Under the pieces are notes generated by a model. The model was not told where the DNA came from. It made no database searches and was given only the letters and a program-made list of their open reading frames with translations. A stretch of DNA of 5,467 bases, taken from contig CAIXQV010000618.1 of NCBI GenBank assembly GCA_903921605.1, positions 1-5,467 of the forward strand, given 5' to 3'. Shown here one piece after another: positions 1-5,467 of this stretch (position 1 is the first letter of the stretch; every line of letters begins with the position of its first letter). This stretch comes from an uncultured Planctomycetaceae bacterium. Lineage in GTDB: Bacteria; Planctomycetota; Planctomycetia; Planctomycetales; Planctomycetaceae. The position numbers were made by a program, and so were the translations under genes.

Positions 1-1008
1 GACCCTGATGCCGATGAAGACGAGATTGTCCGGGCGCAACTCGTGTTTACAACATATGTAAACGCTGGGGGGCTGCACGAAACAGAGGGCACTCCGTATA
101 GCTGCTTCGATATCGTGCTCTGCCTGCAACCTGAGTTGATACAAGGGCATGACAACACGTTTTTTTTGTGCGGAGCTGATATCCGTTTTCGTCATTATGC
201 TTTGCTGACAGTTGATCGGCCAGCCAGGCCGGTGCGTGATCAGCTGATGAACGTCTTCGGATTCCGTCGCGTGCGTATCCCGGCACCCGGGTATGCGCGA
301 TCGGCTGTGAGCTGGGTCAGCATCAGGAATCGCACGAGGCCGAGAAACGTTAATACCGCGAATCCACCACACCAAAACCTGCGGCAGCTTCAGTCAGACG
401 TTAATCGCAACCAGCAGATCGCGCGACGGGCAAGAGACATTGCCGCAGCGCGAAACACGCCGCTTGACGGCTTGGTTGGGGCATGGGTATCTCGTAATAC
501 CAATGCAACTGAGCCTCTGACTGTCTTGATCGCAGCCAGTGATTCGGAGCAAGCTGGACAATTGGCAAATATGTTGCCGGGCTGGCCCATATTTGATTCC
601 AGCGTTCCGGACAGAACAGAGGCCCCGGGAAATCTCCCACTGACGCCAGGCGGCCTGGTCCAACGCATGATCTGCACACGGGAAGCGATGGAGCGACTGC
701 CGACCGAATGCAATCCAAACATCATCATCAATGCGACAGGTGGTCCTCATGCTTTGCAACTGCCGACGCGCTGGATGCGCTGGATGCGACATCCACTGGG
801 CACACCGATGCATAATCGTCGCAGGCTGATCGTTGATCTGGATGACAGTGGGACGCCGCTGACGCAGAATTGGAGTCAGTTACGTTTTCGCGACTATGAA
901 CAAAATGATGTTTTTCGCTTTGACGAAGCCGCCACCAATGCGGATCAGTATAGTTTTGCAGCGCTGGAGCGTTTTATCGACGAGGCATTTCAGCCTGCCA
1001 CGAGATAG
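1..1008 (+). CDS. Degenerate SF2 helicase-like protein, C-terminal part (5' end outside window)
   Basis: The frame is open from base 1, so the gene starts upstream. A GTG at 43 is possible, but the 14 codons before it (acidic, DPDADEDE) read as ordinary protein and no ribosome binding site precedes it. I recognise no close family. The layout resembles the end of one RecA-like helicase domain plus a second one. FDIVLCLQPEL (about 106-138) sits where a Walker B/DEAD segment would be. ALLTVD (199-216) sits where motif III would be, followed by a GFRRVRIPAPG linker strand. A basic, Gln/Asn-rich helical insert follows. Then comes a motif-IV-like strand with LPGWPIFDS (517-600), a motif-V-like NIIINATGG (718-744) and a strand RRRLIVDLDD. 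The DEAD residues and the arginine finger Q-x-x-G-R-x-x-R are absent, so ATPase activity from this part is doubtful. It is translationally linked to the RT downstream and probably works with it. The CDS is secure; the helicase reading is inference. Confidence 0.7.
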   Translation, partial: DPDADEDEIVRAQLVFTTYVNAGGLHETEGTPYSCFDIVLCLQPELIQGHDNTFFLCGADIRFRHYALLTVDRPARPVRDQLMNVFGFRRVRIPAPGYARSAVSWVSIRNRTRPRNVNTANPPHQNLRQLQSDVNRNQQIARRARDIAAARNTPLDGLVGAWVSRNTNATEPLTVLIAASDSEQAGQLANMLPGWPIFDSSVPDRTEAPGNLPLTPGGLVQRMICTREAMERLPTECNPNIIINATGGPHALQLPTRWMRWMRHPLGTPMHNRRRLIVDLDDSGTPLTQNWSQLRFRDYEQNDVFRFDEAATNADQYSFAALERFIDEAFQPATR

Positions 1009-1013
1009 GGAGA
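1006..1013 (+). promoter_or_regulatory. Ribosome binding site of the RT gene, overlapping the upstream stop
   Basis: TAGGGAGA contains a good Shine-Dalgarno core (AGGGAG) six bases before the ATG at 1019. The TAG stop of the helicase-like gene is its first triplet, so ribosomes terminating on the first gene are placed on the start of the second. This fixes the RT start at 1019 rather than at in-frame codons further upstream, which would overlap the first gene by more than 100 bases, and it argues for coupled translation. Confidence 0.75.
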
Positions 1014-1018
1014 CAAGA

Positions 1019-2365
1019 ATGTCACGTGAAGATACAGGCCGACGCATCAGGATACCACGCGCACGACGTCGCCCCCGCCGAACGGAGTTCCGCAACGTCA
1101 ATCATCCCGAGCGCGTGCTCAGTGAATCAACAAGCAGGTCGCGTTTGCGCCACAATGAACCATTCAAAGCAGATCCAAACATACCAGGGTCTTTTTTGCT
1201 GCAGCACATCGCCAGTCCAAACAATCTGATGGCGGCTTGGAAGTACCTCGCGGCAAATGGAGGGCAGGCAGCCGGACCAGACGAAATTTCGTTTGATATT
1301 TCGATTTCGATGGCCTGGCGGATCGTACGCGATCTTTCCGCAGACATACTTGCCGGAACTTATCGACCAGGGCCGACGCGCGAAGTGCGTATCCCAAGAC
1401 CAGGCAGATCGGATCGAATAATCGAAATCCCGAATGTCAGAGATCGCATGATTGGCAGGGCTATCGCCTGTGCGTTAAGGCCGCTGTTTGTCACGGTACT
1501 GACCAGATTCTATGGGGTCGGGCGCGAGCACATCTTCGCGCGATTGAAAGTCGAGGCGGAAACCAGCAACCGCTTCTACATTTTGCAGGATGATATTCAA
1601 AACTGTTTTCCGACAGCCAATCGGGGATTGGCCTCGAGCATTGTCAGGCAAAGCAGTGAAGGGTGGTGCAGAACGGGGATGCCTGCGGAAGAGTTCGGAA
1701 TCGTCGAGTTGATCATCAGAATCATTTATGGATTTCAGGGCGAGAACCAGTCGACTGGACTCACCCAGGGCGGTACACTTTCGCCGTTCATCATGGAGCT
1801 CCTGCTCCACGTCACAGTCGATGCCACTTTCCAAGTTGCATCGTCAACCAATACGACTTTACACCGGTACGTGGATGACATCTGCGTACAGGCACAAAGT
1901 CCCTCCGATGCATTGGAAGCCATGGATGCGATCCGGAACACTGTTAACCAGAACGGTCAAAGCCTAAAAGGCCAAAGCACAGTTCCAATGGACCTGCGCA
2001 CCAACCAATCAGACGATACCGTACTGGGCCTAATGCCTGTATGGGAAAATGGACAACTCACGTTTTCCCTAACCGACAACGCCTGGCAGCGTCTGGGAGA
2101 ATCGCTGGAAGAATGCCCACTTCTGGCTGTACCCCACAGAACCGTCAAGCAAACAGTGATAGGCTGGATCAACTCCATTACAGCCTGCATCAGGACATCC
2201 GACCAGGACGCAATCAGGACACAGATCATCAGGACAATGATTGACTCAGGCGTTGAACCCGTAAAAGATCAGGATATTCGCGAGAGTATCAGGGAAGCAT
2301 CCACAAGATGGCAACAACTGATCCGAACGACACAGACACCAAACAGCCAGTCAGAATCCCAATGA
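1019..2365 (+). CDS. Group II intron-like reverse transcriptase (YVDD), stand-alone
   Basis: RNA-directed DNA polymerase of 448 residues, RVT_1 type. Order: an Arg-rich N-terminus (RIPRARRRPRR, 11-21), probably RNA-binding; an LLQHIASPNNLMAAWKYL helix and GPDEISF (86-92, RT1); TYRPGPTREVRIPRPG plus EIPNVRDRMIGRAI (114-149, RT2), the signature of group II/LtrA-like enzymes; motif A LQDDIQNCF with catalytic Asp192; GLTQGGTLSP (247-256, RT4); the active-site box RYVDD (283-287, DNA 1868-1879); and LGLMPVWENG (336-344, RT7) with a short helical thumb. All three catalytic Asp are present. No HNH endonuclease, zinc finger or Cas1 domain is present, and the tail ends in a polar TPNSQSESQ. No group II intron domain V is visible nearby, so it is probably not an intron maturase. 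It lies in an operon with the helicase-like gene and is followed by a structured RNA and terminator. A group II-like (G2L) or unknown-group defence RT are both possible; I cannot assign the clade. Confidence 0.93.
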   Translation: MSREDTGRRIRIPRARRRPRRTEFRNVNHPERVLSESTSRSRLRHNEPFKADPNIPGSFLLQHIASPNNLMAAWKYLAANGGQAAGPDEISFDISISMAWRIVRDLSADILAGTYRPGPTREVRIPRPGRSDRIIEIPNVRDRMIGRAIACALRPLFVTVLTRFYGVGREHIFARLKVEAETSNRFYILQDDIQNCFPTANRGLASSIVRQSSEGWCRTGMPAEEFGIVELIIRIIYGFQGENQSTGLTQGGTLSPFIMELLLHVTVDATFQVASSTNTTLHRYVDDICVQAQSPSDALEAMDAIRNTVNQNGQSLKGQSTVPMDLRTNQSDDTVLGLMPVWENGQLTFSLTDNAWQRLGESLEECPLLAVPHRTVKQTVIGWINSITACIRTSDQDAIRTQIIRTMIDSGVEPVKDQDIRESIREASTRWQQLIRTTQTPNSQSESQ

Positions 2366-2436
2366 CAGTCAGCAGTTACCGTACCTTCTTCTCCATGTGG
2401 GGATCTATAGGGGACGGGTATGCTTCAGAGTGTTGA
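2362..2436 (+). CDS. Possible 24-residue overlapping ORF
   Basis: The ATG overlaps the RT stop as ATGA (2362-2365) and opens a 24-codon frame that starts MTVSSYRTFF and ends YASEC before a TGA at 2434-2436. The ATGA overlap is a classical coupling arrangement, but no Shine-Dalgarno sequence is visible and the peptide matches nothing I know. It may be chance, or a short leader-like peptide ahead of the structured RNA. Confidence 0.15.
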   Translation: MTVSSYRTFFSMWGSIGDGYASEC

Positions 2437-2484
2437 TGTTTAGTGTTTCTATGATTGCGACGTCCTGCCGGACGTGGCCAAACC

Positions 2485-2504
2485 GGGTTGCCATATGGCA
2501 ACCC
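2485..2504. repeat. 20-bp perfect palindrome (hairpin H2)
   Basis: The two 8-base arms GGGTTGCC and GGCAACCC flank ATAT, so all 20 bases are self-complementary. It can act as an RNA hairpin or as a dyad DNA site. It lies within the candidate RNA, 120 bases after the RT stop, and its arm sequence GGCAAC recurs in the loop of the terminator hairpin. Confidence 0.7.
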
Positions 2505-2534
2505 TTGCAGCTGTTTTTTAAGCTGCATAAATCT

Positions 2535-2575
2535 GAATACCCCGGATAGGCAACTGTCCGGGGTATTCTCTTTTT
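2535..2575 (+). terminator. Rho-independent terminator of the RT operon
   Basis: A 12-bp perfect stem, GAATACCCCGGA (2535-2546) with TCCGGGGTATTC (2557-2568), can be extended inward by a U-G and an A-U pair to leave a six-base loop GGCAAC (2549-2554). It is followed by TCTTTTTG, a T-tract on the plus strand only. It is the downstream limit of the helicase-like/RT transcript and of the candidate RNA. Confidence 0.88.
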
Positions 2576-2616
2576 GTCAGACCGATTGCGCCGCCGCCCT
2601 CGAACGATTGGCCAGT

Positions 2617-3218
2617 TCAAACCAAATTAGTTGGCACATGATTCATGGGCCCATTCATGATTCCGATGGAAGAACATCGAGGCGAATCGAACGCCCCAGC
2701 AGTGCCAGATGACGGAACGTCAAAAACGTAAATTGAGTCCGCACCTGCGACACGAGAGATTTCTTCCAATTGGTCCGGCGGCGGAGTAGAGGTATCTTGC
2801 GTCGAAAGCTCCGCAATCCGAATTTCGAAGCGTCCCATTCGAACCCTATTGACTGATCAATTGCCGAAAATCGGGCTGATGAATTCAGAAAGAAATGGGT
2901 AGTAGCGTAAACTGGCTCAACACGGTTTTGCTTAGTTACAGAGATTTCGCATTTTGCGAATTGCACAGAATCCGCATTTTCACCTCTGATCGACTTTCCC
3001 ATTCTTCATGAGTCTTGCTTCGAAAAACTCTGCCTCCAATACCGAGATCGCTTTGATGCCGGCTATTACCATTGTCGCATCCCAATGTGCCACAACGGGG
3101 CCAATTTCTCTCGGCTGGCCAACGCAACACGAAGATTCACTGGGGGCTCTGATTGGATCGCATTTGAAAATATGACCGCATCTCCGCCGTCGTCTCTGTA
3201 CCAGTAGCGATCTTTCAT
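2617..3218 (-). pseudogene. Frame-disrupted minus-strand coding remnant(s), unknown function
   Basis: Reading leftward, protein-like sequence moves between frames. It starts with MKDRYWYRDDGGDAVIF (from 3218). From about 3085 a second frame gives ATMVIAGIKAISVLEAEFF, ending at 2980. A third frame from 3002 gives GENADSVQFAKCEISV and continues to about 2830. A frame from ATG 2838 gives MGRFEIRIAELS and IYVFDVPSSG and stops at 2617. Each stretch has normal acidic/hydrophobic balance, and each continuation beyond the switch becomes Arg/Cys-rich and unnatural. This fits one or two genes decayed by frameshifts, or several tiny overlapping genes. No domain is recognised. It lies downstream of the ATPase gene on the same strand and may once have belonged to its operon. 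Apart from this signal I see no gene in 2580-3320. Confidence 0.3.
3066..3218 (-). CDS. Small hypothetical protein or gene fragment (50 aa)
   Basis: ATG at 3218 to TAA at 3066 gives a 50-residue peptide starting MKDRYWYRDDGGDAVIFSNA and ending HIGMRQW. The composition is that of a folded small protein (aromatic and Asp-rich start, mixed centre). No clear ribosome binding site is seen. It may be intact, or the first exon-like piece of the frame-disrupted gene that continues in another frame to the left. It shows no recognised motif and overlaps the remnant described separately. Confidence 0.25.
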   Translation of the reverse strand: MKDRYWYRDDGGDAVIFSNAIQSEPPVNLRVALASREKLAPLWHIGMRQW

Positions 3219-3253
3219 GGACGTTCGTTTTCTGATTTAGACAATTTGCGGCA

Positions 3254-3284
3254 TGTGCGGTCGCCACTTTGCAGCGACCGCACA
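3254..3284. repeat. Strong 11-bp hairpin after the ATPase gene
   Basis: TGTGCGGTCGC (3254-3264) pairs perfectly with GCGACCGCACA (3274-3284) around a nine-base loop. It lies 38 bases beyond the stop of the minus-strand ATPase gene. No T-tract follows on either strand, so it is not a canonical intrinsic terminator. It may instead protect the mRNA 3' end or work with Rho. Confidence 0.6.
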
Positions 3285-3321
3285 GCCATTAAATTGAATC
3301 GCGGCCAAATACGCCGACGTT

Positions 3322-5043
3322 TTACTCCGCAACGTCCTCCGGCTTCTCGGTTTCGTTCAGCACTTCAAACCGATAGCGAGTCTGAGGATTTGCTCCCCGA
3401 GTCCATCGCCGAATTCCACCATCCAATCGCAGACGATAGAACTTCGTGTCGGTCTCTGCGTGAAAATCCAGCTTAAGATGACGCTTCATTATACACCCTA
3501 TGCTTCGCTCGCGCCCCGCTGGCGTGTCGCGTTCGTTTGGTGGGAATAGAGTTTTGGCAAGCCCCTGTGCGACTGCAAGCTCAGCCCACTCTGCTGGGCG
3601 AAGTGCCTCGCCTGGCTGAGAAACCCCCAGAATCGCCAATGCCTCACGGACAGGATCGGCGGTAGACGCTGTCGCGCGATAATTTGCCAGGAAATCAGTA
3701 AAACCATTGACCATCAGGATTCCGCCGACAGTCTTCGCCCAATTCGCCATCGGATACCGAACCGAATTATCGCATGGCATTCCGGCATCTTTCCACCGCT
3801 CGATCATTCCGCGAATCTCGGCGTCAATTTGTGGCCCGAATTGTGGCAGAAATTCCAGCCTTGGATTGCCTATCGGGGACTGTTGATCTTGGGGATCGCA
3901 CGTCGGAGCAAGGTGGATAGGCAGTGACCTGTTAAGCAGATCACGACTCAATTTCCCATCGTTTGCATTGAGAATCACGACGAACCGATTCGGCATACGA
4001 AGTTGCTCCCCGCTCTGCGAAGAAGAGAGTTTCAGTTCCGAGTTCGTCAAAAAACTTTCCCAATATGCCGAACGTATAAACGTGGCTCCGCCACCTGAAC
4101 TGTCCAGCCGCACGTTATCGATCACGACGACGCCGATATCGGACTCTGCCTGCACTTGCTGATAAAACTGGTTTTGCATCGGCCAGTCCTTCGACTGATA
4201 CGATATCTCGGCTTTTGGAATTCCGCCACGAAGGCACTCTGTGAGAGTTCCTTTGCCTGAATGACTTCGAGTGGAAGTGATGAAAATCAGCGGTTTCTCG
4301 CCTGGCCAATGACGCCGCAGCGGCATCGTCAGCATAGCTCCGACAAAGTTTGTGCGATCTGCATTCGTGGCGAATTGCATCACACTCAGAAATTGTTCCA
4401 GCCGCTCGAATCTCGTCGCACATAATGGGGCTTCACCGACATAATAGACTTGACTACCGGGTCTGCCGCGATTGAAGCCCGGTTGCACGATGGAGAAGTC
4501 GGCCAGGTAGAAAGGCGTCCTCGTAATCGCGTCCAGCGGCATGAACTCCTGCAAAAACGATTCAGCGTGCAACATAGCGTCCAGATGCCTTGAAGATGGC
4601 ATGTCCCCAGCATACTTGCCGGCTTTCACTAATTGCATGTGCATTTGATCAACGATTATCGGACAAATATCCTTTCCTTTCGTGATGAGACGAGAATCAC
4701 CAGTGGGTAGCACCTGTATCAGGCCGTACCCAACTTCTGCGTTTCGATAGAGACCGCCGCTTTCTGCCAACCGCCGCCCGAGATCGCGAAAATTCTCGGC
4801 CGTTTTACGCTCAACGCTCCAAATGAAAAGGTCCGTTTCTGGATTCTCGACTCTTTCGTCTTCGTTATATGTTCCATCGATAGCCCTTACACCGCTTACA
4901 CCCCTTACACCGGGTTGAGGAGTGTCATCAAAGAATTCATTATCGCTCGTTCCGTCGCTGCACCGTTCGCTGGATGCGAAGCGTCCGTGCCCACGTCCGG
5001 CAAGGTTGTCGGACGTTCGAATAATTTGTCTTACCACTGTCAC
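3322..5043 (-). CDS. AAA+/SF3-like replication ATPase (primase-helicase C-terminal type)
   Basis: 573 residues from GTG 5043; an in-frame ATG at 5100 would add 19. I prefer GTG 5043 (or GTG 5037) because AGGAG lies just upstream (5048-5052) and the extra N-terminus is unconvincing. Order: a polar, Gly/Asp-rich N-terminus with a short GVRGVSGVR repeat (45-53); a 200-residue domain (NFRDLGRRLAE, HLDAMLHAESFLQEF) as found before viral/plasmid helicases; Walker A SHSGKGT (260-266); Walker B VVVIDN (305-310); a sensor-1-like LNAN (358-361); LSRDLLNRSLPI (365-376) with a probable arginine finger; and a C-terminal region (about 470-573) ending RSIGCIMKRHL...YRFEVL, probably a winged helix. This order matches the helicase half of phage and plasmid primase-helicases, acting at replication forks or origins. 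No primase catalytic domain is present. It converges on the RT operon and suggests an integrated element or satellite. Confidence 0.85.
   Translation of the reverse strand: MTVVRQIIRTSDNLAGRGHGRFASSERCSDGTSDNEFFDDTPQPGVRGVSGVRAIDGTYNEDERVENPETDLFIWSVERKTAENFRDLGRRLAESGGLYRNAEVGYGLIQVLPTGDSRLITKGKDICPIIVDQMHMQLVKAGKYAGDMPSSRHLDAMLHAESFLQEFMPLDAITRTPFYLADFSIVQPGFNRGRPGSQVYYVGEAPLCATRFERLEQFLSVMQFATNADRTNFVGAMLTMPLRRHWPGEKPLIFITSTRSHSGKGTLTECLRGGIPKAEISYQSKDWPMQNQFYQQVQAESDIGVVVIDNVRLDSSGGGATFIRSAYWESFLTNSELKLSSSQSGEQLRMPNRFVVILNANDGKLSRDLLNRSLPIHLAPTCDPQDQQSPIGNPRLEFLPQFGPQIDAEIRGMIERWKDAGMPCDNSVRYPMANWAKTVGGILMVNGFTDFLANYRATASTADPVREALAILGVSQPGEALRPAEWAELAVAQGLAKTLFPPNERDTPAGRERSIGCIMKRHLKLDFHAETDTKFYRLRLDGGIRRWTRGANPQTRYRFEVLNETEKPEDVAE
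4886..4912 (-). repeat. Three tandem 9-bp repeats inside the ATPase gene
   Basis: CTTACACC plus one base (G, C, G) occurs three times in a row on the plus strand. Read on the coding strand it gives GVR-GVS-GVR. The period of nine keeps the frame, so the unit can be gained or lost without a frameshift. It lies in the low-complexity linker before the first ordered domain. Confidence 0.8.
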
Positions 5044-5047
5044 TTTT

Positions 5048-5052
5048 CTCCT
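5048..5052 (-). promoter_or_regulatory. Shine-Dalgarno that decides the ATPase start
   Basis: On the minus strand AGGAG is followed by AAAA and then GTG (5043), with a second GTG at 5037. Spacing is 4 bases to the first and 10 to the second, so either could be used. The ATG at 5100 has only a weak, distant purine run. A TGTTACAAAT extended -10-like sequence lies between 5100 and the AGGAG, consistent with a transcript starting inside the longer frame. Confidence 0.5.
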
Positions 5053-5187
5053 GTGATCTTTCCATTTGTAACACCAGGTTAGAGTCAGAACGCCAGACAT
5101 ACGGCAAACCTACCCGGCGATAGAATTAATACAGCGAGCATGCAACACCGCGTCATCCGGACAGGCTGCAGGTCGCTATCGATTCAA

Positions 5188-5293
5188 GCGGAGCCGATTC
5201 TTGGCTCACGCAACTCCTAAAAATGCACAACGCGGTGCATTGATTTGCAGGTGCCTGGACCTTCAGCACCTGGCATGCAATCACTAGATTGCA
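5188..5293. repeat. Cluster of hairpins upstream of the ATPase gene
   Basis: The arms are: GCGGAGCC (5188-5195) with GGCTC-A-CGC (5203-5211, one bulged A); AATGCAC (5222-5228) with GTGCATT (5235-5241); CAGGTGC (5248-5254) with GCACCTG (5266-5272), extendable by T-G/C-A over a bulged G; and TGCAATC (5276-5282) with GATTGCA (5287-5293). Four hairpins in about 106 bases, none with a T-tract, lie 88 bases or more before the gene. They could be a replication origin, a recombination site, or a structured leader or RNA. Otherwise 5101-5467 shows no convincing gene; a 37-codon minus-strand frame (5324-5437) with a CSAC motif is too weak to call. Confidence 0.5.
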
Positions 5294-5467
5294 CTCGCCC
5301 TTCGCGCACGGGATTTGTTGAAATCAGCCGTCGCGAAATCGCCTCAGCAGCAGCCACACCTCGGCATTGTTTGCCTTTTGGCTACATGCTGAACACACAA
5401 CATAGACATACCATCGACTATTTTGCAGCCGACGCAATCAAGTCCGCTCGACCCATCCCAGGAAGCA

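Larger units (their letters stand above)
2460..2575 (+). ncRNA. Candidate structured RNA downstream of the RT
   Basis: Four hairpins follow one another with little spacing. H1 is ACGTCC (2460-2465) with GGACGT (2470-2475). H2 is GGGTTGCC (2485-2492) with GGCAACCC (2497-2504), loop ATAT. H3 is TGCAGCT (2506-2512) with AGCTGCA (2521-2527), with six T in the loop. H4 (2535-2568) is the terminator. A -10-like TATGAT lies at 2450-2455, just before H1, without a well-spaced -35 (TTGATG at 2433 is only 11 bases away), so the RNA might be made separately or be the 3' end of the operon mRNA. The H4 loop GGCAAC (2549-2554) is complementary to GTTGCC of H2 (2487-2492). RT systems such as retrons and some DRT types use a dedicated RNA beside the RT gene. 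That this RNA is the template or partner here is inference. Confidence 0.45.

Noticed and set aside
390..813. Minus-strand ORFs antisense to the first gene
   Set aside because: Met/Cys/Arg-rich composition typical of antisense shadows; the plus-strand frame is clearly coding.
896..1018. Longer RT start at 896
   Set aside because: It would overlap the upstream gene by over 100 bases and has no ribosome binding site, whereas ATG 1019 has AGGGAG six bases ahead.
1735..1810. Diversity-generating retroelement RT
   Set aside because: RT4 reads GLTQGGTLSP rather than the IGxxxSQ type of DGR enzymes, and no template/variable repeat pair was noticed.
1019..2365. Retron RT
   Set aside because: The RT2 region is LtrA-like (IPxVxDR), the VTG motif typical of retron RTs was not found, and the hairpins lie downstream rather than in the usual upstream msr/msd position.
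2366..2620. Group II intron 3' end (domain V/VI) after the RT
   Set aside because: No 34-base domain V-like hairpin with the AGC triad and no typical intron 3' end was seen. The hairpins present end in an ordinary terminator.
5222..5293. tRNA or tRNA-like gene
   Set aside because: The hairpins do not form a cloverleaf with a T-loop TTCRA or a 7-bp acceptor stem.
5324..5437. Minus-strand 37-codon frame with CSAC and a hydrophobic end
   Set aside because: It has no ATG or GTG start (only TTG directly after a stop) and no ribosome binding site, and only two cysteines lie in the frame. Too short to support.

Overview
The window is bacterial DNA of roughly 50-55% GC and looks like an accessory (mobile-element) region. 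No housekeeping gene, rRNA, tRNA or CRISPR array is visible. The organism cannot be named from the sequence. The style of the AAA+ replication ATPase and of the small remnants beside it recalls integrated elements of environmental bacteria such as Planctomycetota, but that is an impression, not evidence.

Layout. Positions 1-2365 (+) carry a tight two-gene operon. The first gene is open at the left edge and encodes the C-terminal part of what I read as a degenerate superfamily 2 helicase-like protein. Ten bases after its stop, with the stop inside the ribosome binding site, a 448-residue reverse transcriptase begins. It is related to group II intron RTs, has a YVDD active-site box, and has no nuclease domain. 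Positions 2366-2580 follow on the same strand and hold no convincing gene. They contain four consecutive hairpins, the last being a strong Rho-independent terminator. The loop of that terminator is complementary to one arm of hairpin 2. This is a candidate structured RNA associated with the RT.

Positions 2600-3220 hold minus-strand stretches that look coding but change frame, probably a decayed gene or several tiny overlapping genes. A strong hairpin (3254-3284) separates them from a minus-strand gene at 3322-5043 (or to 5100). That gene encodes an AAA+/SF3-like ATPase resembling the helicase half of phage and plasmid primase-helicases, with no primase domain. Positions 5101-5467 have no convincing gene but contain a cluster of hairpins upstream of the ATPase gene, possibly an origin, attachment or leader structure.

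How it may fit together (inference). The replication ATPase suggests a satellite or integrated element. The helicase-like protein, RT and downstream RNA look like a self-contained cargo module, comparable in architecture to defence-associated RT systems, which often pair an RT with a non-coding RNA and accessory proteins. I do not recognise this combination as a named system. The module is the most interesting part of the window.
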